Positions 1-11,065 are shown, counted from the stretch's first letter. The stretch: DNA of 64,000 bases from Mesorhizobium sp. AR07 (GCF_024746815.1 NZ_CP080525.1:2542001-2606000), one strand, 5' to 3'. The notes: generated from the letters alone by a model not told the origin. Made by a program: numbers and translations.

Positions 1-34
1 TGAACCGCGTCTGCTTGAGGGGAGTCGTCATCAT
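1..34 (-). CDS. 5' end of a divergent gene, cut by the window edge
   Basis: Two adjacent start codons (complement of 32-34 and 29-31) follow an AAGG ribosome-binding site. The visible N-terminus is MMTTPLKQTRF, and the rest lies outside the window. The gene is read away from the MerR-type regulator at 136 and its promoter has the 19-bp spacer of MerR-activated promoters, so by family logic it should be the regulator's target, typically a metal efflux or detoxification protein. The product cannot be named from eleven residues. Confidence 0.5.
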   Translation of the reverse strand, partial: MMTTPLKQTRF

Positions 35-96
35 ATCACCTTGTCTGTCTTGCCCGCGCCGTACCGCCGCACGGGTCTTGAACCCTGATGCCAGAC

Positions 97-127
97 ACTG
101 TAATTTCTCTAGTCACTAGAGCTTCAA
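97..127 (-). promoter_or_regulatory. MerR-type promoter and operator
   Basis: On the minus strand a -35 TTGAAG (complement of 122-127) and a -10 TACAGT (complement of 97-102) are separated by 19 bp. The spacer holds the perfect dyad CTCTAGTCACTAGAG at 107-121. Over-long spacers carrying a central dyad are the hallmark of promoters that MerR-family activators untwist. The dyad resembles CadR/PbrR/ZntR-type metal operators. A plus-strand promoter TTGAAC (78-83), 17 bp, TAATTT (101-106) could drive the regulator itself and overlaps the same operator. Confidence 0.75.
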
Positions 128-135
128 GAGGCAAA

Positions 136-555
136 ATGATGTTTTCGATCGGTGATCTTTCCCGTCGCACCGGGGTCAAGGTGCCAACCATCCGCTACTA
201 CGAGCAGATGGGCCTGGTGGCCGCGCCCGAGCGCTCGGAAGGCAACCAGCGCCGCTATGGCAGGCAGGAGCTGGAGCGGCTGGCCTTCGTCCGCCATGCC
301 CGCGACCTCGGCTTTGCCGTCGAGGACATCCGCTCGCTGATCGAATTGAGCGGTCATCCCGAGCAGCCCTGCGGCCACGCCGACCGGATCGCCGGGGAGC
401 AACTGACTTCCGTGCGAGAGAAGATTGCCCAGTTGAAGCGGCTGGAGGCCGAACTCGAACGCATCGCCTCCTGCTGCGACGGCAAGACGGTCGGCGACTG
501 CTACGTCATCCGCGCCCTGTCCGACCACGCGCTGTGCGCCGACGAGCACGGGTGA
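136..555 (+). CDS. MerR-family transcriptional regulator, probably metal-responsive
   Basis: A 139-residue regulator starting at the ATG at 136, after AGAGG. The N-terminal winged helix-turn-helix (IGDLSRRTGVKVPTIRYYEQ) is followed by the usual second helix pair, a long dimerisation helix and a C-terminal loop with a Cys pair (SCCDG), further Cys residues and a His. A Cys near the middle (PCGHA) matches the position of the metal-binding Cys of ZntR/CadR-like proteins. This suggests sensing of a thiophilic or divalent metal; which one cannot be told. It faces the gene at the left edge across a MerR-type promoter. An upstream ATG at 88 lies within the promoter and is unlikely. Confidence 0.85.
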   Translation: MMFSIGDLSRRTGVKVPTIRYYEQMGLVAAPERSEGNQRRYGRQELERLAFVRHARDLGFAVEDIRSLIELSGHPEQPCGHADRIAGEQLTSVREKIAQLKRLEAELERIASCCDGKTVGDCYVIRALSDHALCADEHG

Positions 556-622
556 GGATGGGTCAGGCTAGCTCCTGGCTGCGAGGACGGAAGGCTTACC
601 TTGCCTACGGCTGCAAGGCTTT

Positions 623-805
623 GGTTCCTCGCCCCCACGAAGTGGGGAGAGGTGGCCGCGAAGCGGCCGGAGAGAGGGCTTCGCAAAGCACCATATCGAC
701 AAGAAAGCCCTTTGATTGCTTCGGCTGGCCACGGCGGGCGCGATTCCCCCTCTCCGTCTCGGCTCCGCCGAGCCACCTCTCCCCCGCTTTGCGGGGGCGA
801 GGAAC
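623..805. repeat. RIME-like palindromic intergenic repeat, type A (copy 1)
   Basis: A mosaic of two arms in opposite orientation. The left arm begins GGTTCCTCGCCCC and continues into GGGGAGAGGTGGC; the right arm reads GCCACCTCTCCCCC and ends GGGGCGAGGAAC. Internal short palindromes (GCGGCCGC-like and TCGGCTCCGCCGA) are present. Closely similar units occur at 22222, 22952 and 26579. It lies between convergent genes, a typical place for rhizobial intergenic mosaic elements. Confidence 0.85.
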
Positions 806-820
806 AGTTTGACCGGAGCC

Positions 821-1378
821 CTACAGCTCGATCCGGAACCGCAGGCTCTCCACCCCGCCATAGGCCGCGTCCTCGAAGAAGCGCTCGACGAGCTTGCCGC
901 CATTGGCCAGGATCACCTTGTGCGACGCCGGATTGCCCGGCTTGGCGGTGATCTCGACATAGGGAAGGCCGACCGCCCTCGCCTCGTCCAGCATCAGCCG
1001 CAGCGCCTCGGTGGCGTAGCCGCGCCGCCGCTTCCACGGCACCACCGCGTAGCCGATATGGCCGAGCACATGCGACGGCAGAGCCGCCGTACCCTTCTGC
1101 CAGCGCAAGCCGATCGAGCCCGATGCCTGGCCGTCCCAGATCCAGCGGCGGAAGCCCGGCAGGCGCGGCACCTTTCCGCCGTCGGGCAAGGTGATAGGGC
1201 CGCCCTTGGCTTCGGGATCGTCGAGGCTGGCAAGGAAAGCCGCCGGATCCTCTTCGATCGCGGCAAGCTGCTCGCGCGTCGCTTGCTCGAGCCGCACATT
1301 GTCCGGCGACCAGCCGCGTTCGAGCGCCGCCTTGTAGGACGGCAAATGTTCGAGCGCGGGTTTGACGATTTCGACCAT
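821..1378 (-). CDS. GNAT-family N-acetyltransferase
   Basis: A 185-residue protein of the GNAT fold. The acetyl-CoA binding segment is visible as VPWKRRRGYATEALRLML, the Q/RxxGxG/A-type loop followed by the alpha helix. Downstream are YVEITAKPGNPASHKVILANG and GGKLVERFFE, as in RimJ/RimL-like or small-molecule acetyltransferases. The substrate is unknown. The start is the ATG at 1378 and has only a weak ribosome-binding site. It is convergent with the MerR gene and reads in the same direction as katG, 190 bp downstream of it. Confidence 0.8.
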   Translation of the reverse strand: MVEIVKPALEHLPSYKAALERGWSPDNVRLEQATREQLAAIEEDPAAFLASLDDPEAKGGPITLPDGGKVPRLPGFRRWIWDGQASGSIGLRWQKGTAALPSHVLGHIGYAVVPWKRRRGYATEALRLMLDEARAVGLPYVEITAKPGNPASHKVILANGGKLVERFFEDAAYGGVESLRFRIEL

Positions 1379-1507
1379 GTTGCACCAGCGGAGAAGCGAC
1401 GCAGATAAAATATCAGCATTGCCCGGGAAGACACGGGTCCACCGGCTGCGGCCTCTTGCGACAAGGCCGCGTTCCCATCACTGGAAATGCGGCCCTGGTT
1501 CTTTTGT

Positions 1508-1532
1508 CGTCGGGAGGAGCGATGCTCCGACG
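1508..1532 (-). terminator. Possible katG terminator hairpin
   Basis: CGTCGGGAG and CTCCGACG pair with one bulged G around an 8-base loop. Read on the minus strand the hairpin lies 37 bp behind the katG stop and is followed by ACAAAAG, not a clean T-run. It is therefore a weak candidate. Confidence 0.35.
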
Positions 1533-1568
1533 CGGCGATCTTCAGCCGCGCCAGAGTGCACTTGTCGA

Positions 1569-4095
<2,527 letters not shown>

Positions 4096-5049
4096 ATGAC
4101 CAACATGACATTGAAACAGCTTCGCTATTTCGAGGCGCTGGCACGGCACAAGCATTTCGGACGCGCGGCGGACGCCTGTGCAATCTCACAGCCGGCCATC
4201 TCCGTGCAGATCAAGGAGTTGGAAGAAGCGCTGGGCACCGAGCTGTTCGAAAGAGGCGCGCGGCAAATCCGGCTGACCAACTTTGGCGAGGAGTTTGCCT
4301 TGCGCGTCCGCGACATCCTGCGTTCGGTGGATGAGCTGAGCGACCTTGCGCGCGCCTCGCGCGACAGGCTGGTGGGACGGCTGCGCATCGGCGTGATCCC
4401 GACGGTCGCGCCCTACCTCTTGCCTGCCATCATCGGCAATCTTTCCCGCATGCATGACGGCATCGATATCCACGTGCGCGAGACGCAGACGCAGAAGCTG
4501 ATCCAGGAACTGGCGGATGGCCGGCTCGACGCGGCCATCGTCGCCCTTCCAGTGTCCGAACCGTCGCTGACGGAAATCGTGCTGTTTGCCGAGAACTTCG
4601 TGCTGGTCCGGCCCGGCGAAGACGAGGGAAAGCCAGTGCCCAATCGCGAGATGCTGCGTGAAATGCGGCTGCTTCTGCTGGAAGAGGGCCATTGCTTCCG
4701 CGACCAGGCACTGTCCTTCTGCAACATGCATTCGGCACGGCCGCGCGAGTTGCTGGACGGCAGCTCGCTGTCGACGCTGGTCCAGATGGTCAGCGCCGGC
4801 ATCGGCGTCACCTTGATCCCGGAAATGGCCGTGCCGGTGGAAACACGCTCGGCGTCGGTCTCCATCGCACGCTTCAGGAGCCCGCAGCCGTCGCGGACGA
4901 TCGGCATGGTCTGGCGCAAGACCAGCCCAATCGCCAAACAGCTGCTGCGGATTTCCGAAGTCGTTCGTCAGTCGGCCGACACGTTGCGGGCGCAACACAA
5001 TCCGGCACCGATTGCGCACCTCCTGAACCTGACGGCAGCCGCCCAATAA
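4096..5049 (+). CDS. oxyR: Hydrogen-peroxide-sensing LysR-type regulator OxyR
   Basis: A 317-residue LysR-type regulator. The N-terminal helix-turn-helix (TLKQLRYFEALARHKHFGRAA) is followed by the periplasmic-binding-fold sensor. The segment LEEGHCFRDQALSFC has two cysteines separated by eight residues, in the same context as the peroxide-reactive Cys pair of enterobacterial OxyR, so redox sensing through a disulfide is very likely. Divergence from katG supports the assignment. The second ATG at 4105 is also possible; neither has a strong ribosome-binding site. Confidence 0.93.
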   Translation: MTNMTLKQLRYFEALARHKHFGRAADACAISQPAISVQIKELEEALGTELFERGARQIRLTNFGEEFALRVRDILRSVDELSDLARASRDRLVGRLRIGVIPTVAPYLLPAIIGNLSRMHDGIDIHVRETQTQKLIQELADGRLDAAIVALPVSEPSLTEIVLFAENFVLVRPGEDEGKPVPNREMLREMRLLLLEEGHCFRDQALSFCNMHSARPRELLDGSSLSTLVQMVSAGIGVTLIPEMAVPVETRSASVSIARFRSPQPSRTIGMVWRKTSPIAKQLLRISEVVRQSADTLRAQHNPAPIAHLLNLTAAAQ

Positions 5050-5074
5050 GGACTGCCCCCATCGGACCGGGCTG

Positions 5075-5788
5075 TCAGCTCGCCGCCTGAAACCGGATTT
5101 CGCCCTTGTTCAGAAAACAGGTCTTGTTGAACAGGGACAGATCCAGCGGGTTCGGCAACCGGACGTCACGGATATCGGGAACCGGCTTGTTCGCCGGATC
5201 GTATGACCGATCGATCTGCGAGATGAAGACGAGGATCAATCCCCTGTCGCGCGCGAAGGCCTTGAGCGTGCGGACCTACGCCATCAGGTCGGGATTTTCC
5301 CGCTTCTGATCGAGCAGTTGCAGATAATCGATGACCACCAGCGTGCCGCGCTGCGCCGAGCCCAACGTCTTGACGATATAGTCGGCGCTGATCGCGTCGG
5401 AATTGTCGAACACGAACCGGTCGTTGAACTGTGCCGGCTCCGCGCCGATGGCGCGAAACCGGTCGAGCACGTCCTTCTCCGTATACTCCAGCGTGAAGAA
5501 CACGCCGCGATCGCCGGATTCCATGGCTTCGACCGCGAGTTCGAGGCTCATCAGCGTCTTGCCGTGGCCTGGGCGCGCGCCGACCAGAACCAGGTCGCCG
5601 GGCGCCAATTGCGCAAACAGCCTGCCGGCGGGCGCCGCCTCGGTTGCCTTAGCCGCAAGCAGGCTCCAGCTGGTGAAACCTTCCTGTGCTGCAACACGGC
5701 CAAGCGCCTCGTGCAGCGGAATCTTCTCGTCGCGGGACAAGAGCCTGGCTTGACGCTTCAGATGGTAGATGGACGCGGACAGTCTCAT
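5075..5788 (-). pseudogene. DnaB-helicase-like (RecA-fold) ATPase interrupted by an in-frame amber codon
   Basis: The start is the ATG at 5788, placed 7 bases behind a perfect AGGAGG. The protein has a Walker A motif (ARPGHGKT) and Walker B (VVIDYLQLL) as in the C-terminal domain of replicative helicase DnaB. After residue 170 (RENPDLMA) the frame meets TAG at 5276-5278. It then continues without any further stop to TGA at 5075-5077, encoding VRTLKAFARDRGLILVFISQ, which carries the FISQ motif expected after Walker B in this family. One C-to-T change from CAG (Gln) or one change from TAC would explain the stop. The short product would lack the motif after Walker B and is probably inactive. Role unknown. 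Confidence 0.8.
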
Positions 5789-6087
5789 CGCAAAACCTCC
5801 TGGTGCGAGCAGTTTTCGCAACCCCTCCTTATGCCTGGTGCTCGAACAGTCGGTTCGATGATTGGTTAGCCCGGCATGAATGATGCTTTCCCGATGGAGG
5901 GAGGAGGCGCGGGCCGCGCCAGAATCAAATCATAACGCAATCCGCGCGGATCGAAAATCGGCGGGTCGAAAATCGCGTATGTCCGCGCTGATGCCCTGAC
6001 GGCGACGGCCCAGGCCAAACCCGAGCGAAGAGAACCGTCAGGGATACCTTCGATCCCGCGCCGCGCCCGACGCGGGACCGGGAGACT
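5789..6087. other. Intergenic region with short repeats
   Basis: About 300 bp without a gene. It holds a direct repeat TCGAAAATCG at 5951-5960 and 5966-5975. An inverted repeat CCCTGACGG (5994-6002) / CCGTCAGGG (6035-6043) lies behind the SDR stop and could act as a terminator structure. Confidence 0.4.
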
Positions 6088-6831
6088 TCAGCCGGCATTC
6101 GCCAAGGCAACCGCATCCCGGCCGGCCGGAAAGCGGAGTTGGCCGTCAGTGTCGTGGACCGCGGCCCAGACAGCTTCGGCGACGTCGGTTTCCTTGGTGA
6201 TCATTGCCGGCTGGGCGAAGGCAGCGAATATCGGCGCCGCGAAATCGGCGTAGGCTTGCGGGATCAGGTCTTCGATGCGGACCGAGGTGTTTTGCGAGAA
6301 CCGCGTCGTCGGCGCGTATCCGGGTTCGACCAGCTTGGCGCGGATATCGAAATAGGCGAGTTCGTGAGCGAGCGATCCGGTGAAGCCCTCGATAGCCTGC
6401 TTGCTGGCGGTGTAGGCCGCAGCCAGGGGCATTGCAGCGAGGGTGACGCTGGAGGTGACGTTGACGGTCGCGCCGGACCGGCGCTCGCGCATCTGTGGAA
6501 TCACGGCCTGTGCCATCGCCATCACGCCAAGCGTATTGGTATCGAAGACCTTGCGGATGTGCGACATGGGTGTCGCCTCAAAGGCGCCGACGACGCCGAT
6601 GCCTGCATTGTTCACGAGAACGTCGATCGGACCGGCGGCTTCGACCGCCGCTGCGATGCTTTCCTCTTTGGTGACGTCCAGGGGCAGGATTCGTAAGCGC
6701 TCCGAGCGCGGCAGGATGTCCTCTCGCGGCGTCCGCATGGTGGCGATGACAGTCCACCCGTTCGTGAGGAAATGGCGCGCCGTCTCCAGGCCATAGCCAG
6801 AAGAACAACCAGTGATCAGGATCGTTTGCAC
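6088..6831 (-). CDS. SDR-family oxidoreductase
   Basis: A 247-residue short-chain dehydrogenase/reductase. The start is GTG at 6831, supported by GGAGG five bases upstream. The nucleotide-binding glycine motif is TGCSSGYG near the N-terminus; NNAG is at about residue 75 and the catalytic Tyr/Lys pair is in YTASKQA, preceded by the Ser of VTSSVT. The C-terminal half looks like the classical SDRs often annotated as oxidoreductase with an AraC partner. The substrate is unknown. It lies directly downstream of an AraC-type regulator on the same strand, with a shared upstream motif. Confidence 0.9.
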   Translation of the reverse strand: MQTILITGCSSGYGLETARHFLTNGWTVIATMRTPREDILPRSERLRILPLDVTKEESIAAAVEAAGPIDVLVNNAGIGVVGAFEATPMSHIRKVFDTNTLGVMAMAQAVIPQMRERRSGATVNVTSSVTLAAMPLAAAYTASKQAIEGFTGSLAHELAYFDIRAKLVEPGYAPTTRFSQNTSVRIEDLIPQAYADFAAPIFAAFAQPAMITKETDVAEAVWAAVHDTDGQLRFPAGRDAVALANAG

Positions 6832-6879
6832 GGTAACCTCCGTTTGGTTTCAGTGAACCCTTCGTAGGCTTGCCGGCGC

Positions 6880-6893
6880 AGACGATCTATAAT
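6880..6893 (-). promoter_or_regulatory. Candidate AraC-type operator before the SDR gene
   Basis: AGACGATCTATAAT (plus strand) recurs with one mismatch as AGACGATCGATAAT at 7870-7883, just before the AraC-type gene. Both lie in the same orientation relative to their genes, 49 bp and 4 bp upstream of the start codons. Confidence 0.5.
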
Positions 6894-6957
6894 CAATATC
6901 AGATCGGTTCGGCGTATCGGCGGACACTTGAAGAGGCTTCGCCGTGAAGGGCCAGCC

Positions 6958-7866
6958 TCATCTGGTCACGCCAACACCGCCGCTGCGGGCGAACTTTCCA
7001 GGAGAACAACCAAGCCGCTTTCTGAAGGCTGTGCTGAACGCGCTCGCGGACTCGTAGCCGATCTCATCCGCTATTTTGTCCAACGTCTTCGAGCCTCGGA
7101 TGAGGGCGTCCTTCGCGATTGCCATGCGCCAGCGAGCCAGGTACTCGATCGGGCCGCACCCGAGCACTTCCACAAAGCGGGCCGCGAACGCCGACCGCGA
7201 GAGCCCGGCAATCTTGGCGAGTTCCGCGACTGTCCAGCCCGCCCGGACATCCGCGTGCATTGTGCGAAGCACGCGCGCGATCACCGGGTCCTGCATTCCG
7301 CGGAGCAGGCCGGCTACGCCGGAACCGATGCCACGCCATCGGAGCGCTTCAACGAGCAGAACCTCGAGCAATCGCTGTAAGACCATCTCCTTGCCGGGAT
7401 CTTCGTTCTCGCATTCTTCCATGATGAGCTCGATAACCTTGCCGAGCCTCCCGGCACGACCCTGCGATCCCGGCACGTGGATGACGCTCGGAAGGAGCGC
7501 GAGCAAGAGCGCGGCATTGACCGGCTCGATTCGGAACGTCCCTCCAAGCGCGACAAAATCCGGTTCCCCGTCTCGGTCGCCATGCTGGATGGCAACGTCC
7601 ATCGGCGCCCGAAGCTCACAGTCGATTCCTGGATGGCTGCTGAGGGAGAAGGGCGGTGTGGAAGGTAAGAGGAGGAAGTCCCCTTTCTCGAACTTGACCG
7701 GATCCTGGCCCTCAAACGTGATCCAGCACGCGCCCACCACGATTATCGTGAAACCGGGCGCATCGTATGCGGCGTAACGCACGCCCCACCGGCCGCGTCC
7801 CTTGATGGGTTTGGAGATCGCCGTGCTGGGTTTCAGAAGGGCGATGACGTCACTGAGGGGGTCCAT
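6958..7866 (-). CDS. AraC-family transcriptional regulator with cupin domain
   Basis: Read from MDPLSDVIALLKP at 7866, 302 residues. The N-terminal half is an AraC_binding/cupin_6-type sensor (KGRGRWGVRYAAYDAPGFTI, then FEKGDFLLLPSTPP). The C-terminal half is a double helix-turn-helix: WTVAELAKIAGLSRSAFAAR, and LDKIADEIGYESASAFSTAF with the terminal FRKRLGCSPGKF. A longer reading from 7941 adds 25 unconserved residues and covers the promoter, so I prefer 7866. It probably controls itself and the SDR gene behind it. Confidence 0.9.
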   Translation of the reverse strand: MDPLSDVIALLKPSTAISKPIKGRGRWGVRYAAYDAPGFTIIVVGACWITFEGQDPVKFEKGDFLLLPSTPPFSLSSHPGIDCELRAPMDVAIQHGDRDGEPDFVALGGTFRIEPVNAALLLALLPSVIHVPGSQGRAGRLGKVIELIMEECENEDPGKEMVLQRLLEVLLVEALRWRGIGSGVAGLLRGMQDPVIARVLRTMHADVRAGWTVAELAKIAGLSRSAFAARFVEVLGCGPIEYLARWRMAIAKDALIRGSKTLDKIADEIGYESASAFSTAFRKRLGCSPGKFARSGGVGVTR

Positions 7867-7869
7867 TTT

Positions 7870-7883
7870 AGACGATCGATAAT
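7870..7883 (-). promoter_or_regulatory. Candidate autoregulatory AraC-type operator
   Basis: AGACGATCGATAAT matches the motif before the SDR gene in 13 of 14 positions and sits 4 bp before the regulator's start codon. A further AT-rich stretch, GATAATAGATTATA, follows at about 7892-7905. Confidence 0.5.
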
Positions 7884-8087
7884 TATTCTGGGATAATAGA
7901 TTATAAAACGTCCTTTCGCTGTGTCCAGGCTGGTTCAGCACTTGTCCACTGGGTTGATCGCAACACGACCGCTATCGGCATGCTAAACAAGATGTGTTTC
8001 GCCGAGTACCGCGAGACATTTTATGATTGGTTGCGCATACAATACCGCAAGGATTCGCGAGATGGCTTCGACGGGAGAATTGAACCG

Positions 8088-9086
8088 GTGCGGTTGAGAT
8101 TTATCCCTCTGGGTATCGTTATCGGCTTCTTCGTCGCCGTCATTGCCATGACGGCATCGGTCCGGTCGTTTGCCGCCCTACAATCATCCGATGTTCCCAC
8201 TTGGCTGCAGGCCCATGTTGGCGACGGCGACGGTCAGATCACACAAATTGTCCTGGAGCGGGCACGCGCGCTCTACCTGAAAAAAGTCGCGCAAGGCACC
8301 GTCAAGAACCCTTGTTACTTCGCCATGGATGCGACACGCCCCGGCGATCTGGGCAATGGCGTGCTCGGGCGCCGCTATTACGTCGTCTGCGAAGCCAGCC
8401 AGTCGTTTCGCGCGATCTCGTCGGGTCACGGCGGCGGCCGCAACCTGAAGGGCGTCGTCGATTTTTCAAATGGAAGACGGTGCTCGAAGAACTTCGGCAA
8501 TGCCATGGATTCGGAATTGACCGCCGGCGGTGCCTACATGACCGGCGAGGCGAAAACATCGTTCAAAGGCTACTACCGCGTCGGGGCGAAACAGGACGTG
8601 GCTTTCCAGCGCACATTCATACAATTTGACGGCGAAGGCGAAGCCGCGAACGCCAGACAGCGCGTGATCGGCGGCCACGCGGCACAGGTGCTGCGCGGCA
8701 TGTGCCTGCGCAAAAGCCCGAACAGTTCATACGCCGACCATGACGGTTACGTGCCGTTTGGCAAGCTGGTGGACTACGCCGGCGGCCGCAGCAACGGCTG
8801 CACCAGCTGGTCGCCGACGGATACCCAACAGATCATTTCGATGGTGAAGGACAATCCGACGACGCTCTATATCTACCCTGAATCACGTGACATCGCCGCG
8901 GTCGCGAAAGCGGCGGCAAGCGGTCATTCCCTATCCGGCGGACTCTATTGGAACGCATCGTGCCTGAAGGAAATCGGCTCGCCGAAATTCTGGCCGCGAA
9001 AGACCCTGGAGCCGATCATCGCTCAATACAAACAGGATCATCCGGCGCCGCCGCCACAGCCGGTGCCGATTTGCAAGGAGCCGTGA
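8088..9086 (+). CDS. Exported L,D-transpeptidase-like (YkuD_2-type) protein
   Basis: The GTG at 8088 follows GGGAG by ten bases and gives a clean signal peptide (RLRFIPLGIVIGFFVAVIAM), total 332 residues; an ATG at 7980 would extend it by 36 residues without a good ribosome-binding site. The mature part contains SSGHGGGRNLKG, AYMTGEAK, QRVIGGHA and RSNGCTSWSP, which match the order of conserved blocks in the murein L,D-transpeptidase catalytic family: the substrate loop, then the His, then the catalytic Cys in a GC motif. It probably acts on periplasmic peptidoglycan. The proline-rich tail (PAPPPQPVP) is unconserved-looking. Confidence 0.65.
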   Translation: MRLRFIPLGIVIGFFVAVIAMTASVRSFAALQSSDVPTWLQAHVGDGDGQITQIVLERARALYLKKVAQGTVKNPCYFAMDATRPGDLGNGVLGRRYYVVCEASQSFRAISSGHGGGRNLKGVVDFSNGRRCSKNFGNAMDSELTAGGAYMTGEAKTSFKGYYRVGAKQDVAFQRTFIQFDGEGEAANARQRVIGGHAAQVLRGMCLRKSPNSSYADHDGYVPFGKLVDYAGGRSNGCTSWSPTDTQQIISMVKDNPTTLYIYPESRDIAAVAKAAASGHSLSGGLYWNASCLKEIGSPKFWPRKTLEPIIAQYKQDHPAPPPQPVPICKEP

Positions 9087-9117
9087 GGGGCGGAGACGAT
9101 CTCGGCGAGAGAAGCCC

Positions 9118-9567
9118 CTATCCCAGCAGGCCCTTGACGATGCCGCTTGCCTTGCCGAAATCCATCTGGCCGGCATATTTCTGCTTCAGCGCGGCGATCA
9201 CCTTGCCCATGTCCTTCTGGCTGGACGCCCCGGTCGCCGAGATCGCCTCGCGCGCCGCGGCCGTTATGGCGGCATCGTCCAGTTGTGTCGGCAGGAAGGT
9301 GCGGATGATCTCCATTTCGCCGCGCTCCTGCGCCGCCAGTTCCGGCCGCTTGCCGTCGTCGAAAGCCTTGGCCGATTCCTCGCGCTGCTTCACCATCTTG
9401 GCCAGGATCTGCAGGATCTCCTCGTCGCTGGCCGGCTCCTTGGCCGAACCGCGATTGAGGATGTCGCGATCATGGATGGCCGCCTGGATCAGCCGCAATG
9501 TCGGCAGCCGGTGCTTGTCCTGCGCCTTCATCGCGCTCTTCAGGGATTCGGCGATTTTGCCACGCAT
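9118..9567 (-). CDS. GatB/YqeY domain protein
   Basis: A 149-residue protein starting at ATG 9567, behind AGGAGAAAGC. It is a standalone YqeY domain: an N-terminal helical part (LKSAMKAQDKHRLPTLRLIQ), PASDEEILQILAKMVKQREES in the middle, and a C-terminal GQMDFGKASGIVKGLLG as in the tail of GatB. The family resembles the tRNA-binding end of the amidotransferase subunit; its role in bacteria is unsettled. It is divergent from carA, a conserved pairing in related genomes as I recall it. Confidence 0.93.
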   Translation of the reverse strand: MRGKIAESLKSAMKAQDKHRLPTLRLIQAAIHDRDILNRGSAKEPASDEEILQILAKMVKQREESAKAFDDGKRPELAAQERGEMEIIRTFLPTQLDDAAITAAAREAISATGASSQKDMGKVIAALKQKYAGQMDFGKASGIVKGLLG

Positions 9568-9694
9568 GGTGCTTTCTCCTTCGATCGGCGCGGACAATAG
9601 CGCCGGGGAATGCGCAAGGCAAATCTCGAAAGCGAGCGGCAAATAGCTGATATTGTTCGATGAAATAAATCCATACCGCTCAGTGCTGGCATCA

Positions 9695-9723
9695 TTGACC
9701 GCCTTGGCCCCTTCCCCTATGTA
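9695..9723 (+). promoter_or_regulatory. Sigma-70-like promoter of carA
   Basis: TTGACC at 9695-9700, a 17-bp spacer and TATGTA at 9718-9723. It predicts a leader of roughly 115 bases before carA; the leader contains GCGCAG/CTGCGC inverted segments that could fold. Confidence 0.5.
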
Positions 9724-9847
9724 CTGGGCCTTGCATGAACTGAGTTTTGACTGCGCGCAGGCTTGCGAAATCGCTGCCGTGCGCGGTTTGCTGCGCAGAT
9801 AAGCCCGTATCGGGACAATCCGTAAGCAGCCCTTTAGGAGTGCCGCC

Positions 9848-11065
9848 ATGGCCACGATGACCGCCGCGTCGACCCCTGCCTGGACCACAGACAAGCCGAC
9901 AGCTTTGCTGGTGCTGGCCGATGGCACCGTCATCGAGGGTCGCGGCCTGGGCGCCACCGGCTCCGCCGTCGCCGAAGTCTGCTTCAACACAGCGCTGACC
10001 GGCTACCAGGAAATCCTCACCGACCCGTCCTATGCAGGCCAGATCGTCACCTTTACCTTCCCGCATATCGGCAACATCGGCACCAATGAAGAGGACATCG
10101 AAGACCTCAATCCGGTCGCCCGCGCCGGTGCCGTCGGCGCCGTGTTCAAGGCCGATGTCACCAACCCGTCCAACTATCGCGCCGCCGGTGGCCTCGACCA
10201 GTGGCTGAAGAAGCGCGGCATTGTCGCCCTGTCGGGCATCGACACCCGCGCGCTCACAGCGCTGATCCGTGAAAAGGGCATGCCCAACGCCGTCATTGCG
10301 CACGCGCCCGACGGCGTGTTCGACCTCGACGATCTGAAGCGGCGCGCCGCCGCGTGGTCGGGCCTGATCGGCCTCGATCTCGCCAAGGAAGTCACCTCCG
10401 GCCAGTCCTCGGTCTGGCGCGAAACGCCCTGGGTGTGGAACGAGGGCTTTGGCGAACAGGCCGAGCCTTCGATGCATGTCGTGGCCATCGACTATGGCGT
10501 CAAGCGCAACATCTTGCGCCTGCTCGCCGGCCTCGGCGCCAAGGTCACCGTGGTGCCGGCCAAGACCGGCGCCGACGAGATCCTGGCCATGCAGCCGGAC
10601 GGCATCTTCCTCTCCAACGGCCCCGGCGATCCGGAAGCCACGGGCGACTATGCCGTGCCGGTCATCCAGGATCTGTTGAAGACCGACATTCCGGTGTTCG
10701 GCATCTGCCTCGGCCACCAGATGCTGGCGCTGGCGCTGGGCGGCAAGACCGCCAAGATGCACCAGGGCCATCACGGCGCCAACCATCCGGTCAAGGATCA
10801 CACCACCGGCAAGGTCGAGATCGTCTCGATGAACCACGGCTTTGCCGTCGACGCCGACTCGCTGCCCGCCGGCGTCGAGGAAACCCATGTCTCGCTGTTC
10901 GACGGCTCGAACTGCGGCATCACGCTGACCGGCCGCCCGGTGTTCTCGGTCCAGCATCACCCCGAGGCGTCGCCCGGTCCGCAGGATTCGCACTATCTGT
11001 TCCGCCGCTTCGTCAACCTGATCCGCGCAAAGCGCGGCGAGGAATTGCTGGCCGAGCGGGCTTGA
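9848..11065 (+). CDS. carA: Carbamoyl-phosphate synthase small subunit
   Basis: A 405-residue glutamine amidotransferase subunit that supplies ammonia from glutamine to CarB for arginine and pyrimidine synthesis. The N-terminal CPSase domain includes FNTALTGYQEILTDPSYAGQ. The C-terminal class I glutaminase has the nucleophile Cys in FGICLGHQMLALALGG and the His/Glu pair in VQHHPEASPGP. The start follows TTAGGAG. carB is on the same strand but 18 kb downstream, so the two are not cotranscribed. An IS110 element begins 21 bp after the stop codon. Confidence 0.97.
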   Translation: MATMTAASTPAWTTDKPTALLVLADGTVIEGRGLGATGSAVAEVCFNTALTGYQEILTDPSYAGQIVTFTFPHIGNIGTNEEDIEDLNPVARAGAVGAVFKADVTNPSNYRAAGGLDQWLKKRGIVALSGIDTRALTALIREKGMPNAVIAHAPDGVFDLDDLKRRAAAWSGLIGLDLAKEVTSGQSSVWRETPWVWNEGFGEQAEPSMHVVAIDYGVKRNILRLLAGLGAKVTVVPAKTGADEILAMQPDGIFLSNGPGDPEATGDYAVPVIQDLLKTDIPVFGICLGHQMLALALGGKTAKMHQGHHGANHPVKDHTTGKVEIVSMNHGFAVDADSLPAGVEETHVSLFDGSNCGITLTGRPVFSVQHHPEASPGPQDSHYLFRRFVNLIRAKRGEELLAERA

